Shown here: piece by piece, positions 54,963 through 63,004 of the stretch
Numbering within the stretch: the stretch's first letter is position 1
How the letters are laid out: each line of letters starts with the position of its first letter
Assembly (NCBI GenBank): GCA_965205785.1
Contig: OZ242188.1
Coordinates: forward strand, 1,426,001 to 1,490,000
DNA from: BJGV01 sp965205785
Lineage (GTDB): Bacteria > Pseudomonadota > Gammaproteobacteria > Burkholderiales > Nitrosomonadaceae
DNA length: 64,000 nucleotides
Reading direction: 5' to 3'
The notes under the pieces: model-generated
Told to the model about the DNA's origin: nothing
The model's input: the letters and a program-made list of their open reading frames with translations, nothing else
The model's database searches: none
Made by a program: the position numbers and the translations under genes

Positions 54963-55196
54963 AGAAAATTGCGATTCTTCAATTAGACTATATTCTCTAA
55001 AGGGTATTTTGACTTGATCGCTACTGTAGATGAGTTTATTCTTTATGACGATGTTCAATTTACTAAGAGAGATTGGCGGAGTCGTAACAAAATTATGACG
55101 CCACAAGGGGTTCAGTGGCTAGCTGAGCGAGTTTGTCAAAACATAAACAGACGTATTCGAACTGTTAAATTACCAAGCTATAGGTGGCAAAAATAG
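54959..55196 (+). pseudogene. Truncated, frameshifted WbqC-family gene
   Basis: ATG 54959 begins MKKIAILQLDYI, typical of WbqC, but TAA at 54998-55000 cuts it. In another frame the text resumes KGYFDLIATVDEFILYDDVQFTKRDWRSR and stops at 55196, about 75 residues into a family normally near 230. WbqC-like proteins are found in O-antigen loci; the enzymatic role is poorly known. The break and short end mark decay. Confidence 0.8.
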
Positions 55197-55218
55197 CATC
55201 ACCAAAAAAGACTAGAGA

Positions 55219-55308
55219 ATGGGTCTTCAGCCACTCGTTGTAGGAAGAAATGGAAAAGGCTATGTAAAGGATGAGTGGAATATTGAAGATAATATCTGTG
55301 TTAGGTGA
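55219..55308 (+). pseudogene. Relic of a second copy of the 52235 glycosyltransferase-like gene
   Basis: The 30 codons beginning MGLQPLVVGRNGKGYVKDEW align without gaps to MGLKPLVVGKDGKGYEKHEW of the gene at 52235 (its codons from 52871). Only about 90 nt survive, ended by TGA. It shows that a paralogue or homologous cassette once stood here and was removed by recombination or deletion. Confidence 0.75.
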
Positions 55309-55359
55309 AAATGGGTGCATTTTTGAAATCTTGTACAAAGTAACTCTTAACAGGATTAC

Positions 55360-56301
55360 ATGAAAACATTCTGCCCCCTTTGTAAACATGAGTCTTCTCT
55401 CTATTTTCAGAGTAAGGATTACAATCGGAATATAACTCAAGATACATTTAATCATTATCGCTGTCCTCTGTGTAAGCTTATTTTTATTGCACCTATCCCT
55501 TTCTGTCTAGGTGATTATTATCCAGAGGCTTATCACTCCATCCCAACTGATATTGAATGTCTAGAACTGGCTTCTATTAATGAGCAATATAAAATTGAAA
55601 TAGTCAAACGCTATATCAACAATGGTAGGCTATTAGAAATTGGGCCATCATATGGCAGTTTTACCTATCTGGCTAAAAAAAATGGCTTCGAGGTTGAAGC
55701 CATTGAAATGAGCGCTTCATGTTGCAAATTTTTAAACGAGGTTGTCGGTATAAGAGCTATTAACAGTATCGACCCGGTTCATACCATGCAATATCTTGGA
55801 TCTTATGACGTGATTACTCTTTGGCATGTAATCGAGCATTTACCCAGCGCTTGGATAGTACTCGAAACTATTTGTAAAAAGATCAAGCCTGATGGTATTT
55901 TAATTATTGCTTCTGTAAATCCAGAATCTTTTCAATTTCGCATTCTTGGACGTCATTGGCTTCATTTGGATGCACCCCGACATGTGATGCTTATCCCGAT
56001 GACGCTTCTGACCAATAAAATAGAGTCATTGGGATTAAAGCTAGAGATGTTAACAATGACTGATAAGGGATCGCTAACTTGTAATGAAGCCGGTTGGAAG
56101 ATTTTTTCTCGCAAGCTTGCCAATCGAGTCTCCAATAAGGTATTACGATCTATGTCATGCTTCCTGATGAAGCTAATTGAAAACATAGTTATCTTCTTAG
56201 TTGCTCCAATTGAGAGAAAAGGTACGAGGGGGAGTGCATACACTATGGTATTTCGTAAGGTCAATGAATCTGACTCCACTTCTTTCGAGAACATGCGGTA
56301 G
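55360..56301 (+). CDS. SAM-dependent methyltransferase with N-terminal zinc ribbon
   Basis: A 313-residue protein. The N-terminus MKTFCPLCKHES...YRCPLCKLIF has two CxxC pairs. A class I SAM fold follows: LLEIGPSYGSFTYLAKKNGFEVEAIE (about 87-112), then ITLWHVIEHLPSAW. The C-terminal part has a hydrophobic segment (about 275-290). Similar enzymes modify sugars or lipids in O-antigen loci. It follows the decayed region. Confidence 0.85.
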   Translation: MKTFCPLCKHESSLYFQSKDYNRNITQDTFNHYRCPLCKLIFIAPIPFCLGDYYPEAYHSIPTDIECLELASINEQYKIEIVKRYINNGRLLEIGPSYGSFTYLAKKNGFEVEAIEMSASCCKFLNEVVGIRAINSIDPVHTMQYLGSYDVITLWHVIEHLPSAWIVLETICKKIKPDGILIIASVNPESFQFRILGRHWLHLDAPRHVMLIPMTLLTNKIESLGLKLEMLTMTDKGSLTCNEAGWKIFSRKLANRVSNKVLRSMSCFLMKLIENIVIFLVAPIERKGTRGSAYTMVFRKVNESDSTSFENMR

Positions 56302-56327
56302 CCTGAGTTTGTAAGAAATGGTTAAGG

Positions 56328-56681
56328 GTGCTTGATAATAGAGTTATGATCGATATCTCCAAATTTGTGCAGCCTATTTATTGGTTTTGTATGGAAAAAA
56401 ATATTCCTAAAGCAGTTATATATGGTTTAAGAAGCAAGATGACTATGTTGGAGCAACTGATTTATGGTATGCCAATGTTATGTCTGGTAGCTATAACTAT
56501 GACTTTACTCAAGAGACTTTATTCCTTGAGAACAAGATTGATAATGCGATTCACTCGTGCTATCCCGAGAAACTTCTTCTCAAAGACATCTGACGTTATT
56601 AAAGGAAAATTTACTACGATTCTTGATGTTTTAGGGGAGATTGGTCCAGAGGTAGGCGTTGCTAATGAACAGGTGAATTAG
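56328..56681 (+). CDS. Small protein of unknown function
   Basis: A 117-residue ORF starting at GTG 56328 (or ATG 56346), with one hydrophobic segment (about residues 48-62) and a basic region rich in Arg. No family recognised. The stop TAG abuts the ATG of the following glycosyltransferase, suggesting coupling. It could be a real small membrane protein or a remnant; codon use does not decide. Confidence 0.4.
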   Translation: MLDNRVMIDISKFVQPIYWFCMEKNIPKAVIYGLRSKMTMLEQLIYGMPMLCLVAITMTLLKRLYSLRTRLIMRFTRAIPRNFFSKTSDVIKGKFTTILDVLGEIGPEVGVANEQVN

Positions 56682-57632
56682 ATGGCCGGATTTAATAAAC
56701 CAAAGGTAAGTATATGTATACCTACATTTAATAGTGAAAATTATTTATGTCAGGCTATGGAGTCAGCTCTTAGGCAAAAAGGCCAAGATTTTGAAATTGT
56801 AGTTGTAGATAATTGTTCTACAGATCATACAGCCACATTAATAGAAGATTTTCAGAAGAGAAGTGATCAGAATATTCATTTTTACAAAAATGACAGAAAT
56901 ATTGGATTTGTAGGAAATCTTAATAAATGTCTTGAGTACGCACAAGGAGAATATATCAAATTCTTGTGTTCAGATGACTTGTTATTGCCAGAATGTATTG
57001 AGTATATGGCGTCAATACTAGATTCTCACCAGTCGGTGTCACTAGTTTGTTGTGGAAGAATAATTCTTAATGAGCATGGTGAAAAACTAGGGCTTAATAA
57101 ATATTTGTCTGAAGAAACTATTACTCGAGGTAGTAGTGCTACCTCAAGATGTCTCGTGGGAAGAAATTACATTGGGGAACCTACCGCTGTTATGTTTCGT
57201 AAGGGAGACATAAATCATCATCGCTTTCGAGAGGACTTACCACAGTTAACAGATTTGGAAATGTGGTTTCAGTTATTAGAGAAAGGTGATCTTCTGAGTA
57301 TTGGGAAACCATTATGTGCAATTCGTTTGCATTCGGGACAGATGACCCATAACAATATAAAATCTGGAAAACTAATTGATGATAATTTGAAACTTTTTGA
57401 AGAATATTCACTTAAATCGTATATGAAGATTACCCCTATATTAGTGATGAAACGTAGAATATTAATGACCTATAGAGTATGGTTATCAAGAAATTTTATT
57501 ACTGATAGTAGAAAGAGAATGATTTTAGATCAATATTCGTATAAATTTATATATATGTTAATGCCATTGATTGAATTTGCAGTATATACAGAGAAATGGG
57601 TTGCTCATAGAATGAAAAATTTTAATTTGTAA
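56682..57632 (+). CDS. Family 2 glycosyltransferase
   Basis: A 316-residue GT-A glycosyltransferase. The N-terminus KVSICIPTFNSENYLCQAM and FEIVVVDNCSTDHT are classical for GT2, and FLCSDDLL carries the acidic metal site. The C-terminal part is basic and helical. The donor and acceptor are unknown; it probably builds the O-unit. It begins directly after the small ORF. Confidence 0.9.
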   Translation: MAGFNKPKVSICIPTFNSENYLCQAMESALRQKGQDFEIVVVDNCSTDHTATLIEDFQKRSDQNIHFYKNDRNIGFVGNLNKCLEYAQGEYIKFLCSDDLLLPECIEYMASILDSHQSVSLVCCGRIILNEHGEKLGLNKYLSEETITRGSSATSRCLVGRNYIGEPTAVMFRKGDINHHRFREDLPQLTDLEMWFQLLEKGDLLSIGKPLCAIRLHSGQMTHNNIKSGKLIDDNLKLFEEYSLKSYMKITPILVMKRRILMTYRVWLSRNFITDSRKRMILDQYSYKFIYMLMPLIEFAVYTEKWVAHRMKNFNL

Positions 57633-58048
57633 CAATTTTTAGCTGTTGGAATAGATTCTGTATCTAATACAGCTGCTAGGGATAGGAAAGGAAAAAGTGT
57701 TAAGACACTTGTAATAGTAGATTGTCCCCAACCATGCTATCTTCTATTAAAGATTAGCTGCTTAGGGACAGCATAAGTAAATAACATTATCAACCTTGTA
57801 CCAATAGTGAAATCTATTGGGTAAAGTCCAAGTTCTGGTCGCCAGACATGGCGTTGATGGCAATAAGCTTGTATTTCTTAACAGGTATTTCGTTTCTTAG
57901 GTTTTATATAGCTGGTATAGTACAAAGTAGCGGGAGAAAATAGAAGCTTTGAATTTACTGCATCATAAAAGTTAGAGTATATCCGGTATATATACTGAGA
58001 GAGATATTTTGGATTCTAAAGGGTAAGATAAGTAGGATAGGGGGTGAA
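57633..58048. other. Gene-free spacer with an imperfect palindrome
   Basis: About 415 nt. Positions 57723-57770 form an imperfect palindrome (TGTCCC/GGGACA outside, GCTATCTT/AAGATTAGC inside). A frame near 57829-57900 reads VQVLVARHGVDGNKLVFLNRY, perhaps a gene remnant, but nothing was identified. No promoter is clear. Confidence 0.45.
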
Positions 58049-58807
58049 ATGTCTGATGCTGCACGTCGACCTTCGGTAGCAATATCGATAGTCAGTCATA
58101 ACCAGCTATATTTAGTAATAGATTTGTTAAGAGATATTGAAAAGACATTAATTGTACAATCTTATGATGAAATAATTCTGACTATAAATAGTAATGAAGA
58201 CTTATCTGGATTAGATATCTTTACTAGCCTACCAGTAAGAGTTATAAAAAATCTCCGTCAACGTGGTTTTGGTCAAAATCACAATACAGCATTTTCAACT
58301 TCTAACTCTGATCTTTTTTTAGTATTAAACCCAGATGTTCGTAATCCTGTGTTAGACGATAAGGTTTTTCGGAGCTTGATAGATAAAAAATCGATTGGGA
58401 TTTGGGCACCTAAGGTTGTTTCACCAAATGGTTTAGTTGAGGAAAGTGCGCGATTATATCCTACCCCTTACAGAATAATAGCTAAAGCATTTAGGTTGTT
58501 CTTATGTAGGGAAGAGAAAGATATGGAGCTAAATAATATACAAGTTGAATGGGTCACAGGAGTGTATATGTTAATGCGTCGTGATGTTTTTGAAAGTGTT
58601 GGTGGATTTGATGAACGATATTACATGTATGTTGAGGATGCAGATTTTTGTAGAAGGGCGGCATCTATAGACTACCATATAGTGTATGATCCAAAGTATC
58701 AGATAGTTCATGCTGCTCAACGAAAAAGTCGAAGATCTTTACGTTACTTTTTCTGGCATGTATTAAGTTACATGAGATTCTGGGTAAAATTTTATTTTAA
58801 GAATTAG
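58049..58807 (+). CDS. Family 2 glycosyltransferase (rhamnosyltransferase-like)
   Basis: A 252-residue GT2 of the WbbL/RfbF-like kind. SVAISIVSHNQ begins the fold, LVLNPDV carries the donor site, and GGFDERYYMYVEDADFCRRA is the catalytic ED motif of this subgroup. A ribosome site GGGGGTG lies just upstream of the ATG. It probably transfers a deoxyhexose; acceptor unknown. Confidence 0.9.
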   Translation: MSDAARRPSVAISIVSHNQLYLVIDLLRDIEKTLIVQSYDEIILTINSNEDLSGLDIFTSLPVRVIKNLRQRGFGQNHNTAFSTSNSDLFLVLNPDVRNPVLDDKVFRSLIDKKSIGIWAPKVVSPNGLVEESARLYPTPYRIIAKAFRLFLCREEKDMELNNIQVEWVTGVYMLMRRDVFESVGGFDERYYMYVEDADFCRRAASIDYHIVYDPKYQIVHAAQRKSRRSLRYFFWHVLSYMRFWVKFYFKN

Positions 58808-59062
58808 TTGATTTTGCTTCCATAAACTTTCTAGTTATCTTAGGAGAATTAATAAATGAGCAATATTTTCGCAGATGATTTTTTTATTATAAATATATAA
58901 AGTATAGTAGTTTCTAATCAGAAAAATAAGAAGGTATAAATTTAGAGAGTAAGATTCGAAATAAGGGGCCATCATCGTTGTTGTTTATTTCTTCTTGAAT
59001 TATTTTAACCAAAACTTTTTAAGACGCCTGAGATTTATTAATATCCATCGGATGAAACGGGA

Positions 59063-60040
59063 TTGATCGCTACTTTGGAATCTCATAAAGTACTAGTTAC
59101 CGGTGCTTCAGGGTTTGTTGGCAGTGCTCTGTGTAGCTACCTTATAAAGTGCGGCCATAATGTCATAGGTACGGTGAGGAAGTTACCAGTTTTACCTGTA
59201 TCCGGATTAGACTACCAAGTTGTTGGTGACTTAGGTACAGATACGGCTTGGAGTGATGGTATTTTTGTTGGGGTAGAAACTATTGTTCATTGTGCTGCTC
59301 GCGTACATGTAATGAATGAATATGTGCAGGATCCTTTAAAAGAATTTCGACGGATTAATACGCAAGGTACAGAAACGTTAGCAAGGTTGGCAGCTAGTAC
59401 TGGGGTCAAGCGATTCATTTATTTGAGTTCTGTAAAAGTAAATGGTGAAGGTTCTTTGTTGTCTTCACCAATAGATGAAATGTCTCCTACAATTCCTAAA
59501 GACTATTATGGAATTTCAAAATTAGAGGCAGAGAGGTCTCTTCTCCACATTGCAAGGGAAACAGGTTTGGAGATAGTTATACTTCGTCTCCCATTAGTAT
59601 ATGGTCCCGGAGTTAAAGGAAACTTTCTAAGACTTCTAAAGATGGTAGATAGAGGCATACCATTGCCATTTTCTTTGATAAATAATCTACGAAGCTTTAT
59701 AAATCTTAATAATCTTACAGATATAGTTAGGGTTTGTTTGACAGACCCTAGAGTTGGTGGAGAAACTTATATGGTAAGCGATAACAAAGATATTTCTACA
59801 GTACAACTGATAATTAAGATAGCGCATGCTTTAGAAAGGCCGGTACGATTATGGCCTTGCCCTTTACGTTTGGTTGAGCTGGCAGGTATGTTGGCAGGAA
59901 AGTCAGATGAAGTTTCAAGACTGATTGGATCATTTCGTATCAATACCGAGAAGATTCATAGTGATCTTGGTTGGGTACCACCCTATACATTAGCTCAAGG
60001 GTTGTCACAAATCTCAGCTTGGTATCATCGAAAAAATTAA
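59063..60040 (+). CDS. NAD-dependent epimerase (WbpV-like UDP-sugar 4-epimerase)
   Basis: An extended SDR, 325 residues. TGASGFVGSAL near residues 14-24 binds NAD; DYYGISKLEAE supplies the catalytic Tyr and Lys. Followed by a WecA/WbpL-like transferase and a WbpM-like dehydratase, it matches the WbpV member of that trio. The start is uncertain: TTG 59063 or TTG 59075; no ATG is in frame. A UDP-GlcNAc or UDP-QuiNAc role is inferred from the neighbours. Confidence 0.85.
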   Translation: MIATLESHKVLVTGASGFVGSALCSYLIKCGHNVIGTVRKLPVLPVSGLDYQVVGDLGTDTAWSDGIFVGVETIVHCAARVHVMNEYVQDPLKEFRRINTQGTETLARLAASTGVKRFIYLSSVKVNGEGSLLSSPIDEMSPTIPKDYYGISKLEAERSLLHIARETGLEIVILRLPLVYGPGVKGNFLRLLKMVDRGIPLPFSLINNLRSFINLNNLTDIVRVCLTDPRVGGETYMVSDNKDISTVQLIIKIAHALERPVRLWPCPLRLVELAGMLAGKSDEVSRLIGSFRINTEKIHSDLGWVPPYTLAQGLSQISAWYHRKN

Positions 60041-60050
60041 TCATGTAAAT

Positions 60051-61052
60051 ATGAATGATGTTTCTCCATTTTTGCTTATTTCATTGCCATTGCTCTCATT
60101 CGTAGTGACGTTTAGTATTATCTTCTGGCTAATTAAGTACAGTAATATAAAGATACTTGATCATCCCAACCATCGTTCTCTTCATACAGAATCTGTTCAT
60201 AGAACTGGTGGAGTTGGTTTAATCTCAGGAATTCTTGTTACTGGGATTATGGCTCCTACAATACTTCCTTGGTCAGTGTGGGTAGGCGTTCTCATACTGT
60301 CCCTAGTTTCAATTATCGATGACATATATAGTTTACCTATTTGGTCTAGGTTGCTTGTACACTGTGTGACAGCAATATTCGTTTCTGTTGCTATGTTATT
60401 TGAAGCTCATGGCTGGTTAATTGTCTCCATAGCAGCATTCTTAATTCTATGGATGACCAATCTTTATAACTTTATGGATGGATCAGATGGACTTGCGGGA
60501 GGTATGGCCCTGTTCGGTTTTGGTTTTTATGGTTTAGCTGCTTTGTTTGGTGAGAGTGAGATATTTGCTATGATTAATTTTTCTATTTCTGCAGCAGCTA
60601 TAGCTTTTTTATTTTTCAACTTTTATCCTGCACGTGTATTTATGGGAGATACCGGTTCCATTCCATTAGGATTTCTTGCTGCTGTATTAGGCATATTAGG
60701 TTGGATTGATGGTTTATGGCCAAATTGGTTTCCAGTTTTAGTGTTTTCACCCTTCATTGTGGATGCTTCAATAACACTTGTAAAAAGAGGTATACACCGT
60801 AAGAGAATATGGCAGGCTCATCGTGAGCATTACTATCAGCAACTTGTAAAGGGTGGTTTTGGACATCGTAGTACAGCATTACTTTGGTATGCTTTAATGT
60901 TTTGTGTAGGTACCAGTGCAGTATGGGCAGTACAACAAGAAGTTATCGTCCAGTTTGGTACAGGCATAGTGTGGAGTATAGTTTATCTGATCTTGATAGT
61001 TGTATGTGAACAGCATTGGAAGCAGTGTAAAAGGGACAGTTCAGAATACTGA
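60051..61052 (+). CDS. WecA/WbpL-like polyprenyl-phosphate sugar-1-phosphate transferase
   Basis: A 333-residue membrane glycosyltransferase of the GT4/MraY superfamily. It has about ten hydrophobic segments and the loops DHPNHRSLHTESVHRTGG, NLYNFMDGSDGLAGG and FMGDTGSIPLGF, which hold the metal and catalytic aspartates. It would start the lipid-linked O-unit by moving an N-acetylated sugar phosphate to undecaprenyl phosphate. It is 11 nt from the preceding gene. Confidence 0.92.
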   Translation: MNDVSPFLLISLPLLSFVVTFSIIFWLIKYSNIKILDHPNHRSLHTESVHRTGGVGLISGILVTGIMAPTILPWSVWVGVLILSLVSIIDDIYSLPIWSRLLVHCVTAIFVSVAMLFEAHGWLIVSIAAFLILWMTNLYNFMDGSDGLAGGMALFGFGFYGLAALFGESEIFAMINFSISAAAIAFLFFNFYPARVFMGDTGSIPLGFLAAVLGILGWIDGLWPNWFPVLVFSPFIVDASITLVKRGIHRKRIWQAHREHYYQQLVKGGFGHRSTALLWYALMFCVGTSAVWAVQQEVIVQFGTGIVWSIVYLILIVVCEQHWKQCKRDSSEY

Positions 61053-61067
61053 CATCAAATTTATAGT

Positions 61068-62945
61068 ATGCGCACATTATTAAAATTTATTAACGATATA
61101 ATGGCTGTCATCCTGGCATGGTGGCTTGCTTATCTGTTTCGTTTTAATTTTGAAATTCCTGGCTTATATCTTGTTTCACTTGAAGAGACTTTGCCATGGG
61201 TAATTCCAATTCAAGCCGCATCATTTTTCTGTTTTGGTCTTTATCGTGAAGTCTGGAGATATGTGAGTTTACATGACTTGCGGCGCATAATTTATGCTGT
61301 TCTTGCAGCAGCGACAATAGTGCCACTGGTACTATTCATGTTGCAGATATTAGTAGGAGTTCCGCGATCTGTACTGTTACTAGACCCAATATTATTATTA
61401 TTTATGATGGGGGGAAGTCGTATTACCTTCCGATTGTGGACAGAGAGACGGCTATTTGGAAGGAATAATCTACAGGGAAAACCTGTTCTCGTTTTGGGCG
61501 CAGGTGGTGCTGCAGTTAGATTATTGAAAGAATTCTCTCAAAGCGTTGAATGGAGGGTAGTGGGGTTATTTGATGATAATGCTACAAAGCGTAGTAAGAT
61601 TCTAGATGGCGTTCAAGTATTAGGAAAGATTTCAGATTTGCCAATTTTTGCTGAGAAATTAGGTGTTTCCCATGCAATTATAGCAATGCCATCTGCTACT
61701 CATAGTGAGCGCCGTAGGGCCCTAGATGCATGCTCCTTAGCTGGGGTTAAGGCGTTGACTGTTCCTTCATATGACGATCTGGTTAGTGGCAAAATTACCG
61801 TATCACAAATTCGTAATGTTGAGCTTGACGATTTGTTGGGACGTAACCCAGTAGCGCTTGATAGTGAAGGGTTATACAGGCTACTGGAAGGTAAAACTAT
61901 TCTTGTTTCGGGAGCAGGAGGTTCGATTGGGTCTGAATTATGCCGACAAATCACAAAATTTAAACCAGCTCATCTTGTATTCTTTGAATTGAATGAGTTT
62001 GCACTCTATACCATTGAGCAAGAGTTTCAATCTAAGTTTTCAAAAATGAAAATGGCATTTATTATTGGCGATGTTAAAGATCAAGCTCGTCTTGATCAAA
62101 CTTTTTCCCAATTTAATCCTGCAGTAGTTTTTCATGCTGCTGCTTATAAACACGTTCCGTTAATGGAACAAGAAAATGCCTGGCAGGCAGTATTAAATAA
62201 TGTATTGGGAACTCGGGTAATTGCGCAAACTTCGATAAAATTTAATGTAGAAAAATTTGTGCTAATTTCAACTGATAAGGCAGTTAACCCTACTAATGTT
62301 ATGGGTGCAAGTAAGCGGCTTGCAGAAATGGTATGCCAAGCAATGCAGTATCCATTCCTCTCTGACTCTGTAACAGATAAATCAGTAGCAAATAAAACAG
62401 GGATGAATACGCATTTTGTAATAGTTCGTTTTGGTAATGTACTTGGGAGTGCAGGTAGTGTTATACCAAAATTTCGTGAGCAGATAGCTATGGGTGGGCC
62501 TGTTACTGTTACATATCCAGAGATTACTCGTTATTTCATGTCGATGCCTGAAGCAACGCAGCTAGTACTACAGGCAGGATTGATGGGAGGTGTAAAGAGT
62601 GACAGAGAAATTTTTGTATTAGATATGGGGGAGCCAGTTAAGATTTCTGATCTTGCAAGAGACCTGATTCGATTATCTGGATTTAGCGAAGATGATATAA
62701 AAATAGTCTATAGTGGTTTACGTTCTGGTGAAAAGCTGTATGAAGAGCTGTTATCTGATGATGAGAGTACCTTGCCTACTCCTCATAATAAATTGCGTGT
62801 TGCTCAGGCTTGCCAGGTAGATGAGAAGTGGTTAGCAGAATTGATGGAATGGTTAAATAAACATTCTGTACTATGTGATGATGAAGTTAAAGAGGGTCTT
62901 GTGAATTTTGTTCCAGAATACTCAATTACAAATTCAAAGGAATAA
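61068..62945 (+). CDS. WbpM/CapD-like nucleotide-sugar 4,6-dehydratase
   Basis: A 625-residue membrane enzyme. Four hydrophobic segments (about residues 1-120) precede a CoA-binding-like Rossmann domain (LVLGAGGAAVRLL) and a C-terminal polysaccharide-synthesis domain with SGAGGSIGSELCRQI (about residue 282) and FVLISTDKAVNPTNVMGASKRLAE. WbpM converts UDP-GlcNAc to a 4-keto-6-deoxy product on the way to QuiNAc or FucNAc. Together with the two genes before it, it gives a WbpV-WbpL-WbpM-like set. Confidence 0.93.
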   Translation: MRTLLKFINDIMAVILAWWLAYLFRFNFEIPGLYLVSLEETLPWVIPIQAASFFCFGLYREVWRYVSLHDLRRIIYAVLAAATIVPLVLFMLQILVGVPRSVLLLDPILLLFMMGGSRITFRLWTERRLFGRNNLQGKPVLVLGAGGAAVRLLKEFSQSVEWRVVGLFDDNATKRSKILDGVQVLGKISDLPIFAEKLGVSHAIIAMPSATHSERRRALDACSLAGVKALTVPSYDDLVSGKITVSQIRNVELDDLLGRNPVALDSEGLYRLLEGKTILVSGAGGSIGSELCRQITKFKPAHLVFFELNEFALYTIEQEFQSKFSKMKMAFIIGDVKDQARLDQTFSQFNPAVVFHAAAYKHVPLMEQENAWQAVLNNVLGTRVIAQTSIKFNVEKFVLISTDKAVNPTNVMGASKRLAEMVCQAMQYPFLSDSVTDKSVANKTGMNTHFVIVRFGNVLGSAGSVIPKFREQIAMGGPVTVTYPEITRYFMSMPEATQLVLQAGLMGGVKSDREIFVLDMGEPVKISDLARDLIRLSGFSEDDIKIVYSGLRSGEKLYEELLSDDESTLPTPHNKLRVAQACQVDEKWLAELMEWLNKHSVLCDDEVKEGLVNFVPEYSITNSKE

Positions 62946-63004
62946 TTATTACCTGTATAGATGCATTAATTAACTTTATCATCTAAAAGAATTGTATTTA
63001 AAGT

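Noticed and set aside
57829..57905. Coding remnant VQVLVARHGVDGNKLVFLNRY
   Set aside because: Too short and not matched to a family; only noted as a possible relic.
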